NCBI GenBank assembly: GCA_944326555.1
Contig: CALVEK010000019.1
Coordinates: 1 to 40,625, forward strand
From: Candidatus Gastranaerophilales bacterium
GTDB taxonomy: Bacteria > Cyanobacteriota > Vampirovibrionia > Gastranaerophilales > Gastranaerophilaceae
DNA: 40,625 nucleotides
Direction of reading: 5' to 3'
Part shown: piece after piece, positions 32,069 through 40,620 of the stretch
How the letters are laid out: each line of letters begins with the position of its first letter
Position numbering within the stretch: the stretch's first letter is position 1
Translations under genes and position numbers: made by a program
Notes under the pieces: model-generated
What the model was told of the DNA's origin: nothing
Databases searched by the model: none
The model's input: the letters and a program-made list of their open reading frames with translations, nothing else

Positions 32069-33709
32069 TTATAACTCTCCTAAATCTTTTTTAGGGTTAT
32101 TGCTGACCTGTTTAAAGCCAAATTTGCCCTTTAAAAAATTCAACATACCCGGAGTTATTACATTCGCAGTGCAATCAGGCAGGTAAATATTTTTTACTCC
32201 CAGTTGGCGTAAATTAAACAAATGAGATATTGTGTGTAAATTACATGTGGTTATGAACAAACTTACGGGCAATTTTTCAAAATCAACATGTTTTTTAATA
32301 TGAGCTAAAATTTTGTATATTAAAGAAGAATTAAAAAAGGAATTAAAATACAACACATTTTCCTTTGAAGACGGCAATATTGTTGATATAACAAAATAGT
32401 CGTCAGGCAAATATTCTTCCATAAGACTAAAATATTCGGAATGAACATGAGCGTGATTTAAAAGGCCTATAAAAATCAGATGTTTTATCTCTTTGTTATT
32501 GATTCTTTCAATAAGAGCATCTACTTTTTGCATCACAAAATCTTCATCATAGCCTACTTTGACAGTGGCGATTTTGTGTTCATTTGCATAACCGCAAGAG
32601 TTTTCTGCCGCTCTTATAAGAGAAGAAAAGTCATTGTTCTTAATCTTTGTCATTCCCTTGCCTGCCAAAAGACCGGTTGTAAAAATTCTACCCCTATATA
32701 ATCTGTCTAACAAATATTGAAAATTTCTGACGACAAGAACAGGACCTTTAAAAGAAGCAAAATCAAATTGTACACTGTCAATTGACATCTGAAAATGCCC
32801 TTTTAAATTCTTATATTCCGCAAACTTTGGATAAGCATGAGCAACTATCATTCCATCATGCGTATAAACATTTATATCGGTATCTTTTACAGCTTCAAGC
32901 AAGTTTTCAAAATCTTTTAAATTCTGTCCTGAAACAAGGATTGACTTACCCTCTTTTACCTCTATTTTTACATCATGCAAAGATATCTTTCCAAAATATT
33001 CTTCTTTCTGTTGATGCAATTTTTTGTGTATATCAAAGTTTACCTTTGCAAAATCATTGACTTTCTTTATCAGCTTATTTTCTGTCATCGAAGAAAAATT
33101 GAGATTATTAAAAAGTTTCAATATAGCATCTTCTTCCGGAACATAATCATCCGTATAAGATTTTAATTCTATCAACCTTATACTCGCACTTTTTATTAGA
33201 TTAAGAATAATTTCGTAAAGATTTCTGATATTTGAATTTACTGCAATATTCCTTCTTATTGCCTGTTGTTCTCCCTGATTTACCATAGAAGTCAAATCAA
33301 ATTTGTCGAATTTGATATTTGATTTCAAAATCTGACAATCCATGTTTCTTTTTTCACAAACCGCAATAAATGACTCTTTTACAGATTCTTTTTCGTTGTG
33401 TATTTTTTCAAGAATATCTTGAAATTCGCTCCTATCAAACTCATAACCTATGAGAATTATAGATAAATAATTGATAATTTGATTTTTTAAATCTTTATTC
33501 TCATAACCAAGTTCTTGCATTTTTACGTAATAGTAAGTAATCTGCTTTAATTCATACAAAAGAATTTCCATAAGCGAATAAACAATAGGGTCTATACTGC
33601 AAAAACCGTCAATTGCGCATTCGTTATTATAGTTAATGCTGTCAGAATATGTCTGCCACCATCTGTTTGAGTTATTATAAGGATTTGTGTCTGGAGATTT
33701 GTTAAACAT
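32069..33709 (-). CDS. Hybrid-cluster-protein (Hcp) homologue lacking metal ligands
   Basis: A 546-residue protein that aligns by eye along its length with Hcp/hydroxylamine reductase. Matching blocks include ILVSGQNLKDFENLLEAV, NVYTHDGMIVAHAYP, RGRIFTTG and QLGVKNIYLPDCTANVITPG. The residues that hold the hybrid Fe-S-O cluster in Hcp are replaced: SGHDL is SGQNL (His to Gln), HGEM is HDGM (Glu lost), SNC is RNF, GGCDG is GLLNH, the cysteine of LTLACGKYR is gone, AGQC is gone, and the E-x-K of WFEQKA becomes N-x-H. At the N-terminus only C31 and C37 of the four proximal-cluster cysteines remain. The frame is intact, so this looks like a maintained protein without Hcp redox activity. It is divergent from the M16 gene. 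Confidence 0.78.
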   Translation of the reverse strand: MFNKSPDTNPYNNSNRWWQTYSDSINYNNECAIDGFCSIDPIVYSLMEILLYELKQITYYYVKMQELGYENKDLKNQIINYLSIILIGYEFDRSEFQDILEKIHNEKESVKESFIAVCEKRNMDCQILKSNIKFDKFDLTSMVNQGEQQAIRRNIAVNSNIRNLYEIILNLIKSASIRLIELKSYTDDYVPEEDAILKLFNNLNFSSMTENKLIKKVNDFAKVNFDIHKKLHQQKEEYFGKISLHDVKIEVKEGKSILVSGQNLKDFENLLEAVKDTDINVYTHDGMIVAHAYPKFAEYKNLKGHFQMSIDSVQFDFASFKGPVLVVRNFQYLLDRLYRGRIFTTGLLAGKGMTKIKNNDFSSLIRAAENSCGYANEHKIATVKVGYDEDFVMQKVDALIERINNKEIKHLIFIGLLNHAHVHSEYFSLMEEYLPDDYFVISTILPSSKENVLYFNSFFNSSLIYKILAHIKKHVDFEKLPVSLFITTCNLHTISHLFNLRQLGVKNIYLPDCTANVITPGMLNFLKGKFGFKQVSNNPKKDLGEL

Positions 33710-33855
33710 ATCTGCATGTTATAAAAATTTTTTACATAATCCATTAACCAAAAGAGCAATCAAAAAATAATCCATATTACCTGTTATTAAGATTATGCGC
33801 CACAATTAAAATATATAGTATAATCTGATATCAAAGATTATAGAGGATTAAATTT

Positions 33856-36486
33856 ATGAAAAAATTTGCAATATTTCTATTAATGATATTTCTTTGCATA
33901 GGACAGAATGTTTTTGCACTGGATTATTCAACATTTAAACTCGATAACGGCCAAACCGTAATCATAAAAGAAGTTCACGACAATCCTATAGTAACCATAG
34001 ATACTTGGATTAAGACAGGCTCAATTAATGAAAATGACCAAAACAACGGAGTAGCACACTTTTTGGAACATTTGTTCTTTAAAGGGACAACAAAACATCC
34101 GACAGGTGAATTCGACAAAATACTGGAATCAAAAGGTGCACTGACAAATGCCGCCACTAGCAAAGATTTTACTCACTACTACATAACAATACCGTCTCAA
34201 GATTTTGAAACAGCCATGGACTTGCATGCAGATATGCTTCTTAATCCTCTAATTCCGAGAAAAGAACTCGAAAAAGAAAGAAAAGTCGTAATAGAAGAAA
34301 TCGCAAAAACAAATGATAACCCCGAAAATAAACTATATGAAAACATGGTAAATGCTTTTTATATTAATCATCCCTACAAAAGAAAAGTCATAGGCAAAAA
34401 AGAAATTATCGAAAAAATATCAAGAGATGAAATACTAAGTTTTTACAACTGTTGGTATAATCCCGAAAACATGATAACAGTTGTGGTAGGGGATGTTGAT
34501 ACTCAAAATGCTATCAATTTGATTAAACAAAATTTCAATAAAAAAGAAACTCAAAAAACACAAAAACTAAAATACAAAACAGATAAAAATATAGAGCACC
34601 AAATTGAAATTGTAGATAAAGCAAACATAAAAACAGGATATTTGATAATAGGTTTTAGAGGCGTACCTCAAGAAAACAAAGCAGACAGCTATGCTTTGGA
34701 TGTTTTGGCAACAATCCTCGGAGACGGACGTTCTTCAAAACTGTATCAAGGAGTAAAGGAACAAAAACAGCTTGCTTACAGCATATCAGCAGGTCATGCT
34801 TCGATGAAAGATGACAGTCTTATATTTGTAAGGGCAAATTTTGTTCCCGCAAACAAAGAAAAACTTAAAAAGGCAATATTCTATGAGATACAAAAGCTAA
34901 CAAACGGCAACTTTGACGAACAAGATATAAATACTGCAAAAAGCATAATAGAACGAGACACTTTCTACTCTCGTGAATCAACCTCAAATATTGCAAATGA
35001 GCTTGGTTATACAACTCTTGTGTATGGTGATTCCAAGTATTATGACGAGTATATTCAAAACATAAAAAAAGTTACAAAATCAGATATTGTAAGAGTTGCA
35101 AAAAAATATCTCAATCCAAATCACGCAGTAATTTCTATAGTATTACCCGAATCTGAATCTACGGAAAATATTAAAAAAATAAGTAACGTAGAAAAAAAAG
35201 AACCGGTAATTATAAAAAATGAAAAAAATATAACTCAATATAAACTTTCAAATAACATAAATCTTATAATTAACCATAACCAACTAAACGACATCGTTGC
35301 TATGCAAATATATGCAAAAGGCGGTAACTTTGTGGCAAAAAAACAAGGCGTTGGTAATATAACCGCAGCAGGAATGATGAAAGGTACCAAAAAATATTCA
35401 GCCATAGACCTTTCGCAGACAATGGAACAAAACGGAATACAAATTGCACCTGCAAACAATTCGGATTACTTTTCAATTTCAATTAAAACAACAAAAAACG
35501 ATTTGGATTTAACATTTGATTTACTTAACGAAATTGTTAACAACGCATCTTTTGATGCACAAGAAATAGAAAAAATAAAAACAGAACAGATATATGCAAT
35601 ACAAAGAAGCAGAGATATTCCATCCAGTGTAGCTTTTGAAGATTTTAAAACAGCTATCTGGGCAGGAACTCCCTATGGAATAACAGGAAAAGTTCTGGAA
35701 AAAACTATTCCGACAATCTCAAGACAAGATGTAATAGATTTTTATACAAGCGTTTTTTGTCCTGAAAATCTTGTAATTTCAATAAACGGAAATGTCGATG
35801 ACAAAGCAATAATAAATAAACTATCAGACATCTTTTACGAAAAGAAAAATTGTACGGCATCAAACTTTGACTACAAGAAATACAATAATTGTTTTAAACA
35901 GCTTTCTCAAAATAAAATAATAAAAACAAACAAAGAGTCTGAAGCTGCATGGGTAGTAATAGGCTGGCTTACTGACGGAATAACGGAAAACAGCAAAAAA
36001 GACTTAGCATCATTGCAAGTTATAGATTCAATCTTAGGAACAGGAATGAGCTCCAGATTATTCAATAGACTAAGAGACGAGCAAGGACTTGCTTATCAAG
36101 TAGGTTCAACATTTTTACCAAACATTAATCAGGGCGTTTTTGCTGTTTACATAGGCACAAACCCCAAAACAGCTCTACACTCAAGAAATGAATTACTAAA
36201 GGAAATTAACCTGCTTAAAAAAGAATTTGTATCAGACAAAGAGCTTCAGGAAGCAAAAGACAAAATCCTCGGAAACTTTATCCTTGCTCAAGAAACAAAC
36301 ATGGAAAAAGCATCGACTTTAGGATGGTTTGAGGTTTCAGGCAGAGGGATAGATTATCTAAACGAGTACCCTCAATTAATAAAAAGCATAACAGCAGCAG
36401 ATGTAATCAAAGCAGCAAATAAATACTTTGATGCACCAAATGTAACAACAATTGTTGCACCACAAAGCTGTATCAAAGGTTTTTAA
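33856..36486 (+). CDS. Exported M16-family zinc metalloprotease, two-domain
   Basis: An 876-residue protein. A signal peptide spans residues 1-21 (MKKFAIFLLMIFLCIG, cut near VFA-LD). The first M16 domain carries the inverted zinc motif H68-F-L-E71-H72 in NNGVAHFLEHLFFKGT, with a downstream glutamate region in KERKVVIEEI (around 140-147). A second, catalytically silent M16-like domain (from about 455) lacks HxxEH, as is usual for the paired half, and carries LGTGMSSRLFNRLRDEQGLAY. Such proteins degrade peptides in the periplasm or at the surface. The start follows GAGGA, and a TATAAT box is at 33819-33824 without a clear -35 partner. It converges with the formyltransferase gene 5 bp away. Confidence 0.92.
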   Translation: MKKFAIFLLMIFLCIGQNVFALDYSTFKLDNGQTVIIKEVHDNPIVTIDTWIKTGSINENDQNNGVAHFLEHLFFKGTTKHPTGEFDKILESKGALTNAATSKDFTHYYITIPSQDFETAMDLHADMLLNPLIPRKELEKERKVVIEEIAKTNDNPENKLYENMVNAFYINHPYKRKVIGKKEIIEKISRDEILSFYNCWYNPENMITVVVGDVDTQNAINLIKQNFNKKETQKTQKLKYKTDKNIEHQIEIVDKANIKTGYLIIGFRGVPQENKADSYALDVLATILGDGRSSKLYQGVKEQKQLAYSISAGHASMKDDSLIFVRANFVPANKEKLKKAIFYEIQKLTNGNFDEQDINTAKSIIERDTFYSRESTSNIANELGYTTLVYGDSKYYDEYIQNIKKVTKSDIVRVAKKYLNPNHAVISIVLPESESTENIKKISNVEKKEPVIIKNEKNITQYKLSNNINLIINHNQLNDIVAMQIYAKGGNFVAKKQGVGNITAAGMMKGTKKYSAIDLSQTMEQNGIQIAPANNSDYFSISIKTTKNDLDLTFDLLNEIVNNASFDAQEIEKIKTEQIYAIQRSRDIPSSVAFEDFKTAIWAGTPYGITGKVLEKTIPTISRQDVIDFYTSVFCPENLVISINGNVDDKAIINKLSDIFYEKKNCTASNFDYKKYNNCFKQLSQNKIIKTNKESEAAWVVIGWLTDGITENSKKDLASLQVIDSILGTGMSSRLFNRLRDEQGLAYQVGSTFLPNINQGVFAVYIGTNPKTALHSRNELLKEINLLKKEFVSDKELQEAKDKILGNFILAQETNMEKASTLGWFEVSGRGIDYLNEYPQLIKSITAADVIKAANKYFDAPNVTTIVAPQSCIKGF

Positions 36487-36491
36487 TAATA

Positions 36492-37463
36492 TTATTTACA
36501 AATATCACCTGATTTAACACAAAAATTCATATAAAAAGGTGTGAATAAACTTCCAAAATTGCCAAACAGTTTTAATTTTGAAACTTTGGCAATTTTGTCA
36601 TCACCTGTCAAAATCCACATTGCGTTTTTATTTTTTTTCAAAACCAATCCTGCCTTGTATTTATCAGCATGGAATTTTGTTTTATTCTCAAAAAATTTCA
36701 CACTCCCAACTTGCAAAAAAGCCTTTTTGTGAGGAATATATGCAGGCTGCCATGGGGTCAATGCGCGAATAAGAGCATTAATTTGCACTGACGTCTTTTC
36801 AAAATCAATTAATATATCTTTTTCGCTAATCTGAGGATAATAAGAAGATTCTTTTTCGTTTTGATTAGTGGGAATAACTATTTCGTTGTTCATAGAAGTT
36901 AAAAGCTCAGCAATTGCAATCTTGGCAACCGCACAGCATCTGTTTTTAAGGCTTTCTCCCGTATCACCTTTAAACCCTTGCAAAATATCTATTTTCTTTT
37001 GCATAAGGATCGGCCCCGTATCCAAATTTTCATCCATCAAATGAAAAGTAACACCTGTTTCCTTTTCTCCGTTCATTATTACCCTCATATAGGGGTTTGG
37101 GCCTCTATATTTTGGCAAAAGCGACGGGTGGCAATTTATGGTACCGAGTTTAGGCAAGTTTATTATCGGTTTTTTGAATTTTTCACTCCAAGAACCTACA
37201 AGAATAAGGTCAGGATTTAATTTTAAAACCTCTTTGTAAAATTCTTTAGAATTTACACTTCTTGCTTTAATCTCTTTGAGCCTTAAACTCTTGATAAACG
37301 AAAAATCTTTACTCGGAGCAAAAATATCTTTGAAAAATAACAAAAACGGATGAATAGTTACACGTTCATGACGGAACACTCCTACTACCTTATTCTTAGA
37401 TTCCAAAGAACCCGTAATAAGGCTGGAAAACATTTGATCATATCCGACAATAACTATTTTCAT
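36492..37463 (-). CDS. Formyltransferase, methionyl-tRNA formyltransferase-like
   Basis: A 323-residue formyltransferase. Fmt formylates initiator Met-tRNA with 10-formyl-THF. The catalytic triad is present as N110-C-H112 in INCHPSLLPKYRG and D148 in NLDTG, at nearly the same positions as in bacterial Fmt. SLLPKYRG, ETGVTFHLMD and PWQPAYIP are family motifs. The C-terminal domain is short but present. The ATG at 37463 is chosen because GAGAAG precedes it; the frame runs to 37499 through a TTG. Identity as Fmt is likely, but a sugar-modifying formyltransferase (ArnA type) cannot be excluded because the N-terminal loop differs from the canonical GTPEFA of Fmt. It lies 53 bp after the zinc-ribbon gene. 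Confidence 0.75.
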   Translation of the reverse strand: MKIVIVGYDQMFSSLITGSLESKNKVVGVFRHERVTIHPFLLFFKDIFAPSKDFSFIKSLRLKEIKARSVNSKEFYKEVLKLNPDLILVGSWSEKFKKPIINLPKLGTINCHPSLLPKYRGPNPYMRVIMNGEKETGVTFHLMDENLDTGPILMQKKIDILQGFKGDTGESLKNRCCAVAKIAIAELLTSMNNEIVIPTNQNEKESSYYPQISEKDILIDFEKTSVQINALIRALTPWQPAYIPHKKAFLQVGSVKFFENKTKFHADKYKAGLVLKKNKNAMWILTGDDKIAKVSKLKLFGNFGSLFTPFYMNFCVKSGDICK

Positions 37464-37516
37464 CTTCTTCTCAAGAGCTTGGACTGAATGTAATCCCAAA
37501 GCTCCTCAGCTTGCTC

Positions 37517-37858
37517 TCATATCTCGTTTTGCAACTTTCTTGTACAATCATTACAAAGTGAATTAGTTGCATTTGCAATAGGCACAACCTTACCGCATTT
37601 TGTACAAACAATTGTAATTTTCTTTGCTACTCTGACAAATTTACCTGCAGCAAGCAATGATTCAAATTCTGCTTTTGGAAGGTTAAATTTTTCAAGTACT
37701 TCTTCACGAGAAATTGTTTCTTTAGGATACATTTCTACAAAAGAATTAATATCACTGACCATTTTATTTTGTTGTTCAAAACATTTATCACAAATATCTC
37801 TTTTAGAAGATTGTATAAATAAAGCACCGCATTTTTTGCAATTAGCTACATTAGGCAT
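37517..37858 (-). CDS. YvyF-like double zinc-ribbon protein
   Basis: A 113-residue protein with two zinc-ribbon pairs: C7-x2-C10 with C23-x2-C26, and C85-x2-C88 with C102-x2-C105. Between them is a small helical segment (ISREEVLEKFNLPKAEFESLLAAG) resembling a degenerate helix-turn-helix. This order, and the N-terminal phrase ANCKKCGALFI, match the YvyF-type proteins found in flagellar operons of Firmicutes. Here it is not next to flagellar genes, so a motility link is inference. Its ribosome binding site AAGGATGG is strong. It is followed by the formyltransferase gene on the same strand. Confidence 0.75.
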   Translation of the reverse strand: MPNVANCKKCGALFIQSSKRDICDKCFEQQNKMVSDINSFVEMYPKETISREEVLEKFNLPKAEFESLLAAGKFVRVAKKITIVCTKCGKVVPIANATNSLCNDCTRKLQNEI

Positions 37859-37929
37859 TCAATTCCATCCTTTTCATTTCCTTACTTAGATAGTAGCGAA
37901 ATAACAAACAAAAAGCAAGTTTTTTGAAG

Positions 37930-37959
37930 TTGACAAGGGGTGTAAACAAATAGTATAAG
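37930..37959 (+). promoter_or_regulatory. Sigma70-type promoter with flanking TGTAAACAAA repeats
   Basis: TTGACA (37930-37935) and TATAAG (37954-37959) have an 18-bp spacer, 85 bp before the chosen TTG start at 38045. A 10-bp direct repeat TGTAAACAAA occurs within the spacer (37941-37950) and again at 37970-37979, 29 bp apart, one on each side of the -10 box. This would suit an operator pair. Confidence 0.55.
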
Positions 37960-38044
37960 TGTGTTAGAATGTAAACAAAGTACAAAAAATCTACCCCAAA
38001 AACTAAATTTTGTATACAATGTTATTAAGAGAGAAGAGAGATAC

Positions 38045-38671
38045 TTGGATAACAATTTTAACAGCTTTGATAACCTTGAAACATCGATTAGAAAGTCCTC
38101 TGTAATTCAGGAGAGGATTAATCTTGTTTCTACTCACATGTACAAACAGTTTTTGGAATACCAACGCTCTACCATGAACGCTTCAGAGACGTTTGTAAAA
38201 ATTACTGACAATATGGAAGCTACAGTTGAGTATTTAAAACAATCTTTTGGAGCGAGAGGCGTTGCTACTGACAGTATTTTCTTTGAACAAAGTGAAGACA
38301 AATCCGTTCTTGTTCTTCATATTTTATGGCATACAATCAGCTTTACTACAAAATGGAATAATATGCCGCAAGCCTTGTATAGAGGCGTAGAAGTTCCAAT
38401 GATTTCGAACAGAATAATTGCAATAAAAGGTGATTTTAATGAAATCACAAAAAATGTTAAAGATGAAGACCAATTGCACACAGTTTTGGAACAAGAGGTT
38501 GCATCACTATTTATCCCTGCAGAAAGAGGTCAAAACTGCATAATAAAGATAAATCACCTCGGAAATAGAGAATTTTATATAAACCACATGGATGCACCAA
38601 GAGAATTTTTACTCAAAGTTATTGAAACTATCTGCGGTGGCGGCGTTTATCACGAAGAACTTAAGCAATAA
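38045..38671 (+). CDS. Protein of unknown function, TTG start
   Basis: A 208-residue soluble protein. The frame opens at a GTG (37961), but that codon lies upstream of the likely transcription start, so the TTG at 38045 after GAGAGAAGAGAG is preferred. The N-terminal third is helical (LETSIRKSSVIQERINLVST). The rest looks alpha/beta (DSIFFEQSEDKSVLVLHILW; YRGVEVPMISNRIIAIKGDF) and has a CGGG turn near the C-terminus. No motif, signal or membrane segment is recognised. It precedes the TPR-glycosyltransferase by 21 bp and is probably in the same transcript. Function is not assigned. Confidence 0.7.
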   Translation: MDNNFNSFDNLETSIRKSSVIQERINLVSTHMYKQFLEYQRSTMNASETFVKITDNMEATVEYLKQSFGARGVATDSIFFEQSEDKSVLVLHILWHTISFTTKWNNMPQALYRGVEVPMISNRIIAIKGDFNEITKNVKDEDQLHTVLEQEVASLFIPAERGQNCIIKINHLGNREFYINHMDAPREFLLKVIETICGGGVYHEELKQ

Positions 38672-38692
38672 TATTAAGCAGGTTTTTTATTT

Positions 38693-40186
38693 ATGGCAGA
38701 TATCCAAGAGGCGCTTAATCTTCAATCTCAGGGCAAACTTGATGAAGCAGAAAAAATCTATATTGAATTTTTAAAGAAAATCCCAAAACAGCCTGATGTA
38801 TCGAATTTACTCGGGTTAATTTATCTGCAAAAACAAGAACTGGAAAAAGCAAAACTCAACTTTCAGATTGCTGTTGAGGGTTTTCCTTGTGCCGAATTTT
38901 ACCAGAATTTGGGACTTGTATTTTTTAAACAAAAAAAATACGAAGAAGCGATGCAAAACTTCGCCCAAGCTGTTAAATACGAAAAAGATAACGTAGAATT
39001 TGTAAGAAATTTTGCACAAATGGCAAAGCAGACAGAGCAAATTGATTATGCGATTGATTTTTATCAAAAAGCACTTGAATTAGAACCGAAAGATTGTGTA
39101 GGTTGGAATAATTTGGGCTTGATGTTTGAAAAAAAGCACAATTATACGGAAGCTAAAGAGTGTTATATAAAATCGCTTAAATCAGAAGAAAATTACCCTG
39201 CAGCGCATAATCTTGGAGTTTTGTACAGAACGTTGAGGAATTTTGACGAATCGATTAAATGTTTAAAACAAGCTCTTAAACTTAAACCCAATGACAATGA
39301 AACAATGGTGAGTCTTGGCATGTCTTATTTATCAAAAAAAGATTTGCAAAACGGCTACAAATACTATCAATTTTTAAAACCCGAGATTAAAGCAAAATAT
39401 AAAAATCATTGGGACGGGAAAAAACACCCTGAATCGACACTTTTTGTTTTTTACTATGCAGGATATGGCGACCATATTATGTTCAGCAGATATTTACCGT
39501 ATCTAAAAGAGTATTTTAAAACCGTAAAAGTTTGGCTTCCACCGTCTGTCAGAATACTGATAGAAAAGAATTTTGATGGTATAGAATTTGTTGAATCAGG
39601 AGAGACAGACTACGATTACAGCGCAAATATAATGGAATTAAATTATTTATTAAACATGGATTTCAATAATATCCCAAATCCCGAGGGATATTTAAAGGTG
39701 AGTGATGAAAATATTAAAAAATACAAAAAATATTTTGAAACAAAAGACAAAAAGATTGGTCTGTTTTGGCAGGGAAATCCGAAAGTTTTTGCTAACCGTT
39801 CAATAAAACTGGAAGAACTAAGACCATTAATAGAACGTATTGATGCAAAATTTTACAGTTTTGAAAAAGAGGATGAACATAATCAAATCGAGGCTTTTCC
39901 GCAACTAGTAAATCTTGGAGAGACTTTTAAAACGTTTGAGGACACGGCCTCAGCATTAATGAATGTAGATTTGTTAATTACGATTGATTCAGCGATAGCA
40001 CATCTTGCAGGTGCATTAGGGGTCAAAACATATTTACTTTTGCCATATTCCAGCGAGTGGAGATGGTTTGAAGAGACAGAAAAGACGGATTGGTATGACA
40101 GTGTAAGAATTTTTAAGCAAAATAAGCCTTGGGAATGGGCAAATGTTGTAGATGAATTATGCAATATATTAAAAAAATCAAATTGA
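38693..40186 (+). CDS. TPR protein with C-terminal GT9/GT41-like glycosyltransferase domain
   Basis: A 497-residue cytoplasmic protein. Residues 1-240 hold about six tetratricopeptide repeats with the usual N-L-G-x2-Y/F and A-x4-A spacing (QNLGLVFFKQKKYEEAMQNF; WNNLGLMFEKKHNYTEAKE; AHNLGVLYRTLRNFDESIK). The C-terminal domain (about 255-490) has YYAGYGDHIMFSRYLPYL as its glycine-rich loop, IGLFWQGNP, and LLITIDSAIAHLAGALGVKT with LPYSSEWRW at the donor site. Proteins of this design glycosylate surface or flagellar proteins in some bacteria, but the acceptor here is unknown. It is coupled to the orphan gene upstream and ends 42 bp before tRNA-Thr. Confidence 0.85.
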   Translation: MADIQEALNLQSQGKLDEAEKIYIEFLKKIPKQPDVSNLLGLIYLQKQELEKAKLNFQIAVEGFPCAEFYQNLGLVFFKQKKYEEAMQNFAQAVKYEKDNVEFVRNFAQMAKQTEQIDYAIDFYQKALELEPKDCVGWNNLGLMFEKKHNYTEAKECYIKSLKSEENYPAAHNLGVLYRTLRNFDESIKCLKQALKLKPNDNETMVSLGMSYLSKKDLQNGYKYYQFLKPEIKAKYKNHWDGKKHPESTLFVFYYAGYGDHIMFSRYLPYLKEYFKTVKVWLPPSVRILIEKNFDGIEFVESGETDYDYSANIMELNYLLNMDFNNIPNPEGYLKVSDENIKKYKKYFETKDKKIGLFWQGNPKVFANRSIKLEELRPLIERIDAKFYSFEKEDEHNQIEAFPQLVNLGETFKTFEDTASALMNVDLLITIDSAIAHLAGALGVKTYLLLPYSSEWRWFEETEKTDWYDSVRIFKQNKPWEWANVVDELCNILKKSN

Positions 40187-40190
40187 CCAC

Positions 40191-40219
40191 TTGACACTTT
40201 TACATGTCCTTAATATTAT
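40191..40219 (+). promoter_or_regulatory. Sigma70-type promoter of tRNA-Thr
   Basis: TTGACA (40191-40196) and TATTAT (40214-40219) have a 17-bp spacer. The mature tRNA starts 9 bp after the -10 box. No separate promoter is evident before the array, so this one may also drive the tandem RNA units. Confidence 0.7.
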
Positions 40220-40227
40220 AATCCTAT

Positions 40228-40299
40228 GCCGAAGTGGCTCAATGGTAGAGCAACGGTTTTGTAAACCGTAGGTTGTAGGTTCGATTCCTATCTTCGGCA
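40228..40299 (+). tRNA. tRNA-Thr (anticodon UGU)
   Basis: A 72-nt cloverleaf. The acceptor stem pairs GCCGAAG (40228-40234) with CTTCGGC (40292-40298), then discriminator A. The anticodon arm ACGGT-TTTGTAA-ACCGT shows anticodon TGT, which reads ACN threonine codons, mainly ACA. The T loop has GGTTCGATTCC. CCA is not encoded. A T run (TTTTTTT) follows directly. Confidence 0.96.
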
Positions 40300-40341
40300 A
40301 TTTTTTTGAAAATTGAATAGAAATTGACGGGCAAGACAAAC

Positions 40342-40434
40342 GCCTTTGTGGCAAGGACTCCGTGAGAGCTGACTAAATGTCAGGTCGAAATGGAGGAGGG
40401 TAGCAGCACTCCCTTGGTATTTGCAACAAGTAAT
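40342..40434 (+). ncRNA. SRP RNA-like tandem unit 1
   Basis: This is a 93-bp unit, first of a perfect-period tandem array. It contains GTCAGGTC (40380-40387 region) and GGAGGGTAGCAGC, which match the two halves of the conserved signal-recognition-particle RNA domain IV (GGTC and GGAAGGAAGCAGC) but with GAAATGGA in place of a single base between them. Its ends pair (CTT-GT-GCAA with TTGC-AC-AAG), giving a hairpin-like fold near the size of small bacterial 4.5S RNA. Unit 1 reads GGAG where later units read GGAA. The assignment is tentative because of the insertion. Confidence 0.55.
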
Positions 40435-40527
40435 GCCTTTGTGGCAAGGACTCCGTGAGAGCTGACTAAATGTCAGGTCGAAATGGAGGAAGGTAGCAGC
40501 ACTCCCTTGGTATTTGCAACAAGTAAT
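40435..40527 (+). ncRNA. SRP RNA-like tandem unit 2
   Basis: This unit is identical in length to unit 1 and differs at one base (A at 40491, where unit 1 has G at 40398). It carries GTCAGGTC and GGAAGGTAGCAGC, the latter one base from the canonical GGAAGGAAGCAGC. No promoter or terminator separates it from its neighbours. Confidence 0.55.
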
Positions 40528-40620
40528 GCCTTTGTGGCAAGGACTCCATGAGAGCTGACTAAATGTCAGGTCGAAATGGAGGAAGGTAGCAGCACTCCCT
40601 TGGTATTTGCAACAAGTAAT
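40528..40620 (+). ncRNA. SRP RNA-like tandem unit 3
   Basis: This unit differs from unit 2 at one base (A at 40548 instead of G). A fourth unit begins at 40621 and is cut by the window end. The near-identity implies recent duplication or ongoing homogenisation. Confidence 0.55.

Noticed and set aside
37961-38044. GTG-initiated N-terminal extension of the 38045-38671 gene
   Set aside because: The GTG lies upstream of the expected transcription start for the TTGACA/TATAAG promoter and has no ribosome binding site, whereas the TTG at 38045 follows a purine-rich site.
38592-38774. Small rightward frame bridging the orphan and TPR genes
   Set aside because: Overlaps the ends of two better-supported genes in another frame.
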